Source of the DNA: Streptosporangium brasiliense
GTDB lineage: Bacteria > Actinomycetota > Actinomycetes > Streptosporangiales > Streptosporangiaceae
NCBI RefSeq assembly: GCF_030811595.1
Contig: NZ_JAUSRB010000002.1
Location: 2,976,001-3,040,000, forward strand
Length of the DNA: 64,000 bases
Direction: 5' to 3'
In this document: piece by piece, positions 26,174-33,686 of the stretch
Position numbering within the stretch: the stretch's first letter is position 1
How the letters are laid out: each line of letters opens with the position of its first letter
Notes under the pieces: generated by a model
The model's input: the letters and a program-made list of their open reading frames with translations, nothing else
Database searches by the model: none
Told to the model about the DNA's origin: nothing
Position numbers and translations under genes: made by a program

Positions 26174-26685
26174 GCGGCCACGTTCGCCCGGCTGGCGCAC
26201 CGCTCGGAGCAGTAGCGCCGCGAGCGGTTGGAGGAGGTGTCGAGGTAGGCCCGGCGGCAGGGCGGCGCCTGGCAGAGACCGAGCCGGTCCACGCCGAGGT
26301 CGGTCACGATGGTGGCCAGGCCCATGACGGCGCCCACGGCGTACTGGTCGGCCATCCGGCCGCCCTCGGTGAGGTGCAGGTGCCAGCGCTCGCCGTCGTG
26401 GCCGGAGATCTGCGGCTGGACCGGATGCTGGATCAGCAGCGAGTTGAGCCGGTCGACCACGTCCTGCTCGTCGCCGCCGGCGGCGGACTCGAACACGGTC
26501 ACCAGCTCTTCGCGCAGGTCACGCAGGGCGTCGAGATCGCCCCGGGTGATGCGGCAGCCGGGACGGTAACGGCGGCCCTCCTCCAGGAGGGCGCGCAGCC
26601 CGTCCAGACCGGTCAGTCGGTCGGGGCTGTTGATGAGCAGCACAGCCAACTCGGCGTAGGAGGTCAGATCCACCGGGCGGTCCAT
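26140..26685 (-). CDS. CGNR zinc-finger protein
   Basis: The 181-residue protein has an N-terminal helical ABATE-type domain (about 1-125) and a C-terminal CGNR zinc finger: CQAPPCRRAYLDTSSNRSRR, then YCSERCASRANVAAYR. Here the name-giving CGNR tetrad reads CASR. Members are putative stress-response transcription regulators in actinobacteria; no target is known. It starts at ATG 26685 and its last 34 bases overlap sodX on the other strand. Confidence 0.85.
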   Translation of the reverse strand: MDRPVDLTSYAELAVLLINSPDRLTGLDGLRALLEEGRRYRPGCRITRGDLDALRDLREELVTVFESAAGGDEQDVVDRLNSLLIQHPVQPQISGHDGERWHLHLTEGGRMADQYAVGAVMGLATIVTDLGVDRLGLCQAPPCRRAYLDTSSNRSRRYCSERCASRANVAAYRARRKVNGQ

Positions 26686-26739
26686 CGATGTAAGAGACGA
26701 ATGGGGCTCTGAGTATTACACGCACGGAGGGGCTGCACC

Positions 26740-26754
26740 ATGTCAATGAACTAG
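26740..26754 (+). CDS. possible four-codon leader ORF
   Basis: GGAGGGG at 26726-26732 is followed after seven bases by ATG TCA ATG AAC TAG. The start signal is as strong as any in the window, but the peptide would be only Met-Ser-Met-Asn. It lies 209 bp upstream of the malic enzyme start and may be part of an attenuating or regulatory leader, or a chance match. Confidence 0.25.
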   Translation: MSMN

Positions 26755-26794
26755 GCCGACATCATGTCAACGGAAGTGAGCAATCTCTGTCACC

Positions 26795-26809
26795 GGTGAG
26801 AGTCTCACC
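26795..26809. promoter_or_regulatory. perfect inverted repeat upstream of malic enzyme
   Basis: GGTGAGAGTCTCACC is a 7-bp inverted repeat with one central base. It lies in the 277-bp region between the CGNR gene and the malic enzyme gene, 154 bp before the latter. The symmetry suits a dimeric repressor. Two CATGTCAA direct repeats (26739 and 26763) lie just upstream. Confidence 0.45.
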
Positions 26810-26962
26810 ATGTGGCACAATCGAGCGACGGGTGACCCCCGTACCCCTCCAGACGACCGTTCTCAGCGAGCGGGCCCGAGCGGCTACCGAAGCCGGGCCA
26901 CGCCCGCCACGGCGTCTCCGAAGGAACCAATCCGTCTGTCTGACTGAACTACAGGGGTCGCT

Positions 26963-28168
26963 GTGGCTGTTACGCCATCCTCCATCTCCATCTCCTCCGA
27001 ATCCCTCGAAGCCCTCGACCTGGATCCGGCCTTCGCCCTGCACCGCGGCGGCAAGCTGGAGACCCGCTCCACTGTCCCGGTCAACAACGCCGACGACTTG
27101 GCGCTCGCCTACACCCCCGGGGTGGCGAGGGTCTGCACCGCGATCGCCGAGCAGCCCGAGCTCGTCAACGACTACACCTGGGTGTCCAACGTGGTCGCCG
27201 TCGTCTCTGACGGCACCGCCGTGCTCGGGCTCGGCGACATCGGGCCCGCCGCCGCCATGCCGGTGATGGAGGGCAAGGCCCTGCTGTTCAAGCAGTTCGC
27301 CGGTGTCGACGCGGTGCCGATCTGCCTCGACTGCACCGAGGTGGACGCGCTGGTCGAGACGGTGGTGCGGCTCGCGCCCTCCTTCGGAGGCATCAACCTC
27401 GAGGACATCAGCGCGCCGCGCTGCTTCGAGGTCGAAGACCGGCTGCGCGGACTCCTGGACATCCCCGTCTTCCACGACGACCAGCACGGCACCGCGATCG
27501 TCGTGCTGGCGGCGCTGACCAACGCCGCCCGGCTGACCGGCCGCTCACTGGGCGACCTGCGGGCCGTGGTGGCGGGCGCCGGAGCCTCCGGCGTGGCGGT
27601 CAGCCGCATCCTGCTCAACGCGGGCATCGGTGACATCGCGGTGTCCGACTCCAAGGGCCTGATCCACCAGGGCCGCGACGGCCTCAACCCGGTGAAGGAG
27701 GCGCTGGCGCGCGACACCAACCGGGCCGCCCTGCGGGGCTCCACGGAGGAGGCGCTGGCCGGTGCCGACGTGTTCGTCGGGCTCTCGGGCTCGACGGTGT
27801 CGGAGGCGGCCATCGCTTCGATGGCGCCCGGCGCGATCGTCTTCGCGCTGTCCAACCCGGAGCCCGAGGTGCACCCGGCGGTCGCCGGCCGGCACGCCCA
27901 GGTGGTGGCGACCGGCCGCTCCGACTTCCCCAACCAGATCAACAACGTGCTGGCCTTCCCCGGCGTCTTCCGGGGGGCGCTCGACGTCCGCGCCACCACC
28001 ATCACCGAGAACATGAAGGTGGCCGCGGCCCAGGCGCTGGCCGCGGTGGTCGGCGACGATCTGTCGGCCGACTACGTGATCCCGAGTCCCTTCGACGGAC
28101 GCGTGGCCCCCGCGGTCATCGCCGCGGTGGCCGCGCAGGCCCGCGCCGACGGGGTCGCCCGCCTCTAG
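26963..28168 (+). CDS. NAD(P)-dependent malic enzyme
   Basis: Malic enzyme decarboxylates malate to pyruvate, producing NAD(P)H. The 401-residue protein is the short bacterial type. It has the N-terminal malate-binding part ([30 protein letters not shown]), catalytic residues around [16 protein letters not shown], and the dinucleotide motif [16 protein letters not shown]. It lacks the phosphotransacetylase-like extension of longer MaeB enzymes. GTG 26963 is the start. A palindrome and a mini-ORF lie upstream; a strong terminator lies 178 bp downstream. Confidence 0.94.
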   Translation: MAVTPSSISISSESLEALDLDPAFALHRGGKLETRSTVPVNNADDLALAYTPGVARVCTAIAEQPELVNDYTWVSNVVAVVSDGTAVLGLGDIGPAAAMPVMEGKALLFKQFAGVDAVPICLDCTEVDALVETVVRLAPSFGGINLEDISAPRCFEVEDRLRGLLDIPVFHDDQHGTAIVVLAALTNAARLTGRSLGDLRAVVAGAGASGVAVSRILLNAGIGDIAVSDSKGLIHQGRDGLNPVKEALARDTNRAALRGSTEEALAGADVFVGLSGSTVSEAAIASMAPGAIVFALSNPEPEVHPAVAGRHAQVVATGRSDFPNQINNVLAFPGVFRGALDVRATTITENMKVAAAQALAAVVGDDLSADYVIPSPFDGRVAPAVIAAVAAQARADGVARL

Positions 28169-28345
28169 CCGTCTTTGGCGGCGCCGTCCCCGTCCGCGGG
28201 CGTCGGTCCCGTCCCTGTCCCTGTCCCCGTCCGTCCGCGGGCGTCGGTCCCGGCCTGTATCCAGGTCCGGGCCCGTCCGCGCCGACGGCGCCGCTACCAG
28301 TGCAGCCCTTCGGGCGCGTCCGCGAAGACCTCCGGATCCGCCTGT

Positions 28346-28383
28346 GAAGACGCCTCTCGCCCGATCGGGCAAGAGGCGTCTTC
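28346..28383 (+). terminator. intrinsic terminator after malic enzyme
   Basis: GAAGACGCCTCT pairs perfectly with AGAGGCGTCTTC, with the palindrome GCCCGATCGGGC inside, then TGCTTTTGGG. This ends the malic enzyme unit. The 370-bp gap 28169-28538 also has a 20-bp duplication (28192-28211 and 28233-28252) and an echo of the hairpin arm, ATCGGGCAAGAG, near 28446. Confidence 0.85.
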
Positions 28384-28538
28384 TGCTTTTGGGAAATTCA
28401 AAAAACAGTCACGGATCGTGCTATAAAAAAAGCTCTCCGTCACCTATCGGGCAAGAGTGTGCACGAGGGACGGATACGGGCGCAGGGGGGCGCGGACGGG
28501 TTCCGGCGCCCCGGCGGCTTCTCACGGTGAGGAGAGCG

Positions 28539-29897
28539 GTGGAACGCGAGCCCAACCAATTGCTTCAGCGACTCATCGCTGAAGCGGGTTTCACACACAA
28601 AGGACTGTCCCGCAGGGTCAACGACCTCGGCGCGGCCCGGGGTCTGCCAGGCCTGAAGTACGACCACAGCTCCGTGCTGCGCTGGATCGGCGGCCGGCGG
28701 CCGAGGGATCCGGTGCCGGGACTGCTGGCGGAGATCTTCGCACTCCGGCTCGGCCGGACGGTCAGCCCGGAAGATCTCGGTCTGCCGGTCGTCTCGACCC
28801 CTTCCGACCTCGGGCAGGAGTTCACACATACATGGCAGGAGGGGATCGCGACCGTGACGGCACTGTGGCGGGGAGATGTTGAGAGACGCAGGTTCCTGCT
28901 CGATTCGACCTTCGCGATCGGGGCCGGGTCCGCCGGTGCCCTGCGCTGGCTGACCCTCCCGCTGGAGAGCCGTCCCGTCGCGGGCGGCGCCCGGCGGGTG
29001 GGCATGGCCGACATCGAGGCGATCCGGGAGGTCACCCGGTCCTTCGGCGAGCTGGACAACAGGTTCGGCGGCGGCAGGGTCCGCTCGGCGGTCGTGAAAT
29101 ATCTGGACACGGCGGTCGCGCCGCTGCTCAGTGACGGCTCCTACGGCGAGAGCACCGGCAAGGCGCTGGCGTCGGCCGCGGCCGAGCTGACCCGGCTGGC
29201 CGGATGGATGGCCTACGACCTGGAGCAGCACGGTCTGGCCCAGCGTTACCTGATCCAGGCGCTGCGCCTGGCCCGGGGGGCGGGGGACCACGGACTCGGC
29301 GGTGAGATCCTCGCCGGGATGAGCCACCAGGCCCTCTACATAGGGCAGCCCGCGCACGCCCTCGACCTGGCGCGCGCCGCGCAGCTGTCGGCCCGTCGCG
29401 CCGGGGTCTTCGCCCTGCTGGCGGAGGCGCAGGTGCTGGAGGCCCACGCCCACGCCCTGATGGACGACCGGGGGGCCTGCGCCAACTCCCTGCACGGCGC
29501 CGAGCTGGCCTTCGACCAGCGCGAGGCCGGTGACGAGCCCGACTGGATCGCCTACTTCGACGAGGCTTACCTGTCGGCCAAGTTCGCCCACTGCTTCCGC
29601 GACCTGGGCGACGGGCCGGGGGCGGTACGGCACGCGACGCGGTCGCTGGACATGGACGGGCGCTACGTCCGCGGGCGCATGTTCAACCTGTCGCTGCTGT
29701 CGGCGGGGCTGCTCGGGTGCGGCGAGGTGGAGCAGGCCTGCGTGGCCGCCGGTCAGGCGCTGGAACTGGCCGGGGGGCTGCAGTCGGCCCGCACCCAGTC
29801 ATACGCCGCCGACCTGCGGCGGCGGCTGGCCCCCTTCGCCGGCGAGCCCGCCGTGCGGGAGCTGAACGAGCGGACCAGGGAGTTCAGTCTCGCCTGA
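28539..29897 (+). CDS. HTH-TPR transcriptional regulator (NsdA-like family)
   Basis: The 452-residue protein has an N-terminal degenerate helix-turn-helix region (EPNQLLQRLIAEAGFTHKGL, then SRRVNDLG) and a C-terminal region of tetratricopeptide-like helices (about 150-445, repeated AxxLxxAAQxLxLAGG patterns). This architecture is common in large actinomycete families of developmental and antibiotic regulators such as NsdA. The ligand and targets are unknown. I chose GTG 28539 by homology of the start and AGGAG upstream, though the spacing is short; GTG 28527 is close. It ends before a convergent terminator and pseudoprotease P1. Confidence 0.75.
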   Translation: MEREPNQLLQRLIAEAGFTHKGLSRRVNDLGAARGLPGLKYDHSSVLRWIGGRRPRDPVPGLLAEIFALRLGRTVSPEDLGLPVVSTPSDLGQEFTHTWQEGIATVTALWRGDVERRRFLLDSTFAIGAGSAGALRWLTLPLESRPVAGGARRVGMADIEAIREVTRSFGELDNRFGGGRVRSAVVKYLDTAVAPLLSDGSYGESTGKALASAAAELTRLAGWMAYDLEQHGLAQRYLIQALRLARGAGDHGLGGEILAGMSHQALYIGQPAHALDLARAAQLSARRAGVFALLAEAQVLEAHAHALMDDRGACANSLHGAELAFDQREAGDEPDWIAYFDEAYLSAKFAHCFRDLGDGPGAVRHATRSLDMDGRYVRGRMFNLSLLSAGLLGCGEVEQACVAAGQALELAGGLQSARTQSYAADLRRRLAPFAGEPAVRELNERTREFSLA

Positions 29898-29958
29898 GGC
29901 CGTGTCACCGCAAGCTCCGGGGACCGCAGGCTCCCGGGTGGGACATGGGGGAAAAGGC

Positions 29959-29988
29959 CGAGGGGCCCGGCAGAAGCCGGGCCCCTCG
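29959..29988. terminator. bidirectional hairpin terminator
   Basis: A 13-bp perfect stem, CGAGGGGCCCGGC against GCCGGGCCCCTCG, with an AGAA tetraloop. It lies between the regulator stop (29897) and the stop of the convergent P1 gene (30044). Confidence 0.85.
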
Positions 29989-30043
29989 GATGGAGCAAGG
30001 TGAGTTCGAGGTTTGGACCCCCGGACTCAGGTGATCGTCAGGA

Positions 30044-31636
30044 CTACTTGACGATCGAGCCGGACCACACGTTGGCAGCCTTGTTGTAGATCATGGCGGT
30101 CTCGCCATCGAAGTACGCCGAGGTGCTCAGGTCGTAGCGGCCGTTCTTGTCCTGGTCACCGAACAGGCTGGTGACACCGTTGACGTAGCCGAGACGCTTG
30201 GCGCTGCTGTACTTGACGAGCCACGGGGAGCCGTTGGCGCCCGGGGTCATCGCGCACTTGAGGCCAACGTGCTCCTCGACCTTCTCAGCCGCGGAGACGT
30301 ACACCTTGCCGGTGGTCTTGCCGTAGCACCACTTCGGCGTCGTGCCGGTGTAGGCCTTGTTGCCGTCGGGGTGAGCGTCCGCCGGGTAACCGAAGATGTA
30401 CACGGTCTGGCCGGTCTTCTGGTTCCAGGTGAAGCCCTGGCCACCAACGGCCTCGCCGAGACGGCCGGTGTCCTTGATGAAGCCGTCGATGACGTAGTAG
30501 GTCTCGACCCAGTACCGCGTGGCGGTGGTGGTCTTGACCCACTTCTTCACGTAGAACTGCTGCTTGGTCCAGCCAATGACGTTGCCCTTGGCGTCCTTGA
30601 CCTCTTCGAGGTTGCCCAGGAAGCCGCCGCTGGCCTTCTTCGCCTTGAGCTCGTTGTACTCCTCAAGGCTGATGTTGACCAGGTTGCTCAGACGCTCGAA
30701 CTTGTTGCCGTTCTCCAGGCCGGAGGGGGCAGCGTCGTACACGCTCTTGACAACCTCGGCGCCGACCAGCTTGACGCCGTCCTTGCCCTCGGCGATGTAC
30801 TTCTCGATGTTCGCAGCAGCGTCAGCCGGCTTGGCGACGGTCTCGACCTTGGGGTCGACAGCGGCCGACTTGTACGGGCCGTCCTGGCCGTACTTCTCCA
30901 GGCCGGCCTTGTACTCGGCCTCGGTGATCGACTTCTCGTCCACGACCTTGGCGCCCGTGTACTTGTCGAAGTCAGCCTTCGTGACCTGCTTGGGGGTGCC
31001 GCCGCCGACCTGCACACCGTTGTAGACGGTGACGAAGGCGTAGTCCTTGTCACGGTCGTTGAACATGGTGTAGTCGTAGTGGGTGTACGCCTGCTTGCCG
31101 ACGAACACACCGAACGGCGCCTTGCCCTGGTAGTAAGCCGGGACGAAGACCCAGTTGTCCATGACACTGGCGTTCTTCTTGTCGTCGTAGACGCAGCTAC
31201 CGGCCGTGGCGACCAGGTTGCGGTACTTCGACTGGATCGAGGTGGCGGAGCACCACTTGAGGTCGCCCTCAGCGTCAACGAAGAACACCTTGCCGATGGT
31301 GCGCGGCAGGTTGATGTTCTTGACGACGGAGGTGGACTTCTTCTCCTCGCCGATGGGGGCGATGGTGCCGGGCTTGCCGTCGGGGGTGTAGCCACCACCG
31401 GCGTTCAGCGTCGGCGTCGCCTTGGTCTCCCAGGTGTAGGGGGTCGCCTTGGCGAGGTTGTTGGTGTGGTTGTTGGCCGCGAGCCAGAACTTGGCGACCG
31501 CGACGGCGGACGGGGCGTCCTTGGCCATCGTGTCAAAGGCCCAGTCCGGGTTGGCGTTGGCGGTGCCAGCCAGACCGGCGGCCAGCAGGCCGGTGGCGAG
31601 AACGGCGCCGCCGGCGGGGAGGAGGATGCGCTTCAA
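30044..31636 (-). CDS. P1: secreted trypsin-fold pseudoprotease with 175-residue insertion
   Basis: P1 has a signal peptide (LLPAGGAVLATGLLAAGLAG, cut after TANA) and the chymotrypsin/V8 fold of its four neighbours, but the catalytic triad is broken. Where the others have TAAHC or TAGHC, P1 has TAGSC (Ser147). The Asp of KDYAFVTVY is kept (Asp198). The nucleophile motif GASGGP is GANGSP (Asn468). Both cysteine pairs are kept. A 175-residue insertion (about 208-385), rich in Lys and Glu, separates the barrels and is shared with P4. The start is probably TTG 31636 with AAGGAG five bases upstream; ATG 31678 would add 14 residues. It cannot be a classical serine protease; a binding or decoy role is inferred. 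Confidence 0.82.
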   Translation of the reverse strand: MKRILLPAGGAVLATGLLAAGLAGTANANPDWAFDTMAKDAPSAVAVAKFWLAANNHTNNLAKATPYTWETKATPTLNAGGGYTPDGKPGTIAPIGEEKKSTSVVKNINLPRTIGKVFFVDAEGDLKWCSATSIQSKYRNLVATAGSCVYDDKKNASVMDNWVFVPAYYQGKAPFGVFVGKQAYTHYDYTMFNDRDKDYAFVTVYNGVQVGGGTPKQVTKADFDKYTGAKVVDEKSITEAEYKAGLEKYGQDGPYKSAAVDPKVETVAKPADAAANIEKYIAEGKDGVKLVGAEVVKSVYDAAPSGLENGNKFERLSNLVNISLEEYNELKAKKASGGFLGNLEEVKDAKGNVIGWTKQQFYVKKWVKTTTATRYWVETYYVIDGFIKDTGRLGEAVGGQGFTWNQKTGQTVYIFGYPADAHPDGNKAYTGTTPKWCYGKTTGKVYVSAAEKVEEHVGLKCAMTPGANGSPWLVKYSSAKRLGYVNGVTSLFGDQDKNGRYDLSTSAYFDGETAMIYNKAANVWSGSIVK

Positions 31637-31911
31637 GGTGACTCCTTGGTCTGATGTGGAACGCTTCTTGCGTCCCATGCGTCAGTAAAGGGATAGCCAG
31701 AACATACAGGGCTGATCTTGAGGATCGGAAGCCGCTTTGAGGGGTAAGGACCCCATGCGCCGGGCCGAGATCATTCTGTGATGTTTGAACGGCTGCGGAG
31801 TGGTTGTTGTGCTTGAGGCTGATGCGCTGCGTTTCCGCAGATAGGCGGGAGCCTGTTGTGAATGTGACCGATGTGGCGTGAGTGCCCCGATACGTTCGGT
31901 CACGAGAGCGA

Positions 31912-31927
31912 TGTGACGCAGATCACA
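31912..31927. promoter_or_regulatory. perfect CRP-type palindrome
   Basis: TGTGACGCAGATCACA fits TGTGA-N6-TCACA in all ten bases. It lies 276 bp upstream of the P1 start in an AT-richer stretch (31680-31975) with no gene. It matches the CRP box type also seen before whiB1. Distance to a promoter is not fixed, since no clear -10/-35 is visible. Confidence 0.55.
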
Positions 31928-32031
31928 TCAGATCAATGGCACCGATTTGCCGGAAGTCACGTCTAACGCGCACGATCCGCCGCCGGATCCGGGGTCCCGG
32001 GACCCCCGGAAGGCCGGAAAACAGGGCCTTC

Positions 32032-32138
32032 GAGCCTCCGCGAGGCCCTGGATCGGGGTTCCCGAGCCCTCCGCAAGCCCCGGATCCGGCTCTCAGAGCC
32101 TCCGCGAGGCCCTGGATCGGGGTTCCCGAGCCCTCCGC
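32032..32138. repeat. minisatellite between P1 and P2
   Basis: A 43-bp sequence occurs identically at 32032-32074 and 32096-32138, period 64. Each 64-bp period consists of two related 32-bp halves of the type GAGCCTCCGCGAGGCCCTGG. Degenerate halves continue to about 32250. The 847-bp gap 31637-32483 contains this array, the CRP box and the P2 terminator, and no gene I can support. Confidence 0.8.
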
Positions 32139-32408
32139 GAGACCCGGATCAAGCCCCTGTGCCCCGGAAAATTCTCGGATCACGCCCTCCGGCCCCTCGC
32201 GAGAGCCCGGATCGGGCCTCCGGATCTCGCGGGAAGTCTCCGGCCCGCGCTCTCCGGTCTTCCGGGGCCGGGCCCGGCCTTCCTGGAACCCGGCTGGATC
32301 CGGTCTTCCGGGAACCCCGGAGGGGCTTGGAGGGCCCCGGGAGGTCCCCGGGTCGCGTTCTCCGCCCCCGCGGGCCCCGGGTGAGGGCCGCCGACCCCGG
32401 AAACGGGT

Positions 32409-32438
32409 GCGGGACCCGGCGCACGCGCCGGGTCCCGC
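32409..32438 (-). terminator. hairpin terminator after P2
   Basis: GCGGGACCCGGCGC pairs perfectly with GCGCCGGGTCCCGC around an AC loop, giving a 14-bp stem. It starts 46 bp beyond the P2 stop codon in its direction of transcription. Confidence 0.85.
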
Positions 32439-32483
32439 GGGTGAAGCTGAGGTGCCTGGGCCCCTTGCCGGGGCCGGACAGGC

Positions 32484-33548
32484 TTACTTGCGGACGATCG
32501 AGCCGGACCACACGTTGGCGGCCTTCTTGTAGATGTCGGCCGTCTCGCCGTCGAAGTAGGGCGAGGTGATCAGGTCGTAGCGGTTGTTCTTGTCCTGGTC
32601 GCCGAACAGGCTCGTGACGCCGCTGACGTAGCCCAGGCGCCGGCTGCTGCTGTACTGCGACAGCCACGGGCCGCCGTCGGCGCCGGGGGTGAAGGCGCCC
32701 TTGAGGCCGACGTGCTCCTCGACCTTCTCCGCGGCGGAGACGTAGATCTTGCCGGACGGCTTGCCGTACACGTACTTGGGCGTCACGCCGCTGTAGGGCT
32801 TGTTGCCGTCGGGGTGCGGGGCGGCGGGGTAGCCGAAGGCGTAGACCGGCTTGCCGGTCGGCTGGTTCCAGGTGAAGCCCATGCCGCCGACGTTGTCGCC
32901 GAGGCGGCCGACGTCCTTGAGGCCGCGGTCGAAGCCGATGCCGTTGTAGACCGTGACGAAGGCGTAGTCCTTGTCGTAGTCCTCGAAGACGTCGAAGTCG
33001 TAGTGCGTCCACGCCTGCTTGCCGACGTAGATGCCCCACGGCACCTTGCCCTGGTAGTAACCCGGGACGAAGACCCACTTGTCCATGGTGTGACCGTTGT
33101 TGGCGGTGTCATAGACGCAGTGGGCGGCCGTGGCGACCAGGTTGCGGTACTTCGACTGGATCGAAGTGGCCGAGCACCACCGGAACTCGCCGTTGGCGAC
33201 GAAGAACACCTTGCCGATGGTCTTGGGCAGGTTGACGTTCTTGACGAGCGCCGGGGTGGGATTCTCCGCGCCGATGGGGGCGATGGTACCGGGCCGCCCG
33301 TCGGGGGAGTAGCCGCCGCCGGCGGTCAGCCTGGGGGTCGCGGCGTCGGGCGAGTAGGCGGTCGCCTTCTTCAGGGCCACGTAGTTGGAGGCGGCCCAGA
33401 ACCTGGCGACGGACAGCGCCGACGCCTCGGTGCCGGCCATCCTGTCGGTGGCCCAGTCCGGCGCGGCCTGGGCGGTGCCGGTCAGGCCGACGGCCAGCAG
33501 ACCGGTGGCGAGTGCGGCGCCACCGAGGGGGAGAAGAGAGTGCTTCAA
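32484..33548 (-). CDS. P2: secreted trypsin-fold pseudoprotease (nucleophile Asp)
   Basis: P2 (354 residues) has a signal peptide ending TAQA and the compact fold without the insertion. His143 (TAAHC) and Asp194 (KDYAFVTVY) are kept, but the nucleophile motif is GADGGPW, with Asp291 for Ser. Two other changes go together: the Cys of the KWCYG loop is Val260 (KYVYG), and the Cys before the nucleophile is Gly284 (LKGAF), so one disulfide is missing entirely. The C-terminal 90 residues are closest to P1. The start is TTG 33548 with AAGGAG eight bases before. P2 should be proteolytically inactive yet folded and secreted; its role is unknown. Confidence 0.82.
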   Translation of the reverse strand: MKHSLLPLGGAALATGLLAVGLTGTAQAAPDWATDRMAGTEASALSVARFWAASNYVALKKATAYSPDAATPRLTAGGGYSPDGRPGTIAPIGAENPTPALVKNVNLPKTIGKVFFVANGEFRWCSATSIQSKYRNLVATAAHCVYDTANNGHTMDKWVFVPGYYQGKVPWGIYVGKQAWTHYDFDVFEDYDKDYAFVTVYNGIGFDRGLKDVGRLGDNVGGMGFTWNQPTGKPVYAFGYPAAPHPDGNKPYSGVTPKYVYGKPSGKIYVSAAEKVEEHVGLKGAFTPGADGGPWLSQYSSSRRLGYVSGVTSLFGDQDKNNRYDLITSPYFDGETADIYKKAANVWSGSIVRK

Positions 33549-33642
33549 AAGAGGTGCTCCTTGCGCTGCAACGTCTCCAGAAGTCTGGAAACTGCGGGAC
33601 GACAAGCAACAAACCTATGTAGGCCCCTGAATACAGAAGTGC

Positions 33643-33686
33643 GACCTAAGGCTCCCTTAAGGCGTATTTAAGACGCCTATAAGGTC
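33643..33686 (-). terminator. hairpin after P3
   Basis: GACCT (33643) pairs with AGGTC (33682-33686), and AGGCGT (33660) with ACGCCT (33673-33678). The right arm overlaps the P3 stop codon. The same 136-bp gap must hold the P2 promoter. Confidence 0.55.

Noticed and set aside
32032-32250. Possible CRISPR or replication iterons between P1 and P2
   Set aside because: The period consists of related half-units without unique spacers, and no rep or cas gene is nearby.
30044-33548. P1 and P2 as decaying pseudogenes
   Set aside because: Both frames are intact, with signal peptides, good ribosome binding sites, terminators and kept fold residues; only catalytic (and, in P2, paired disulfide) positions changed.
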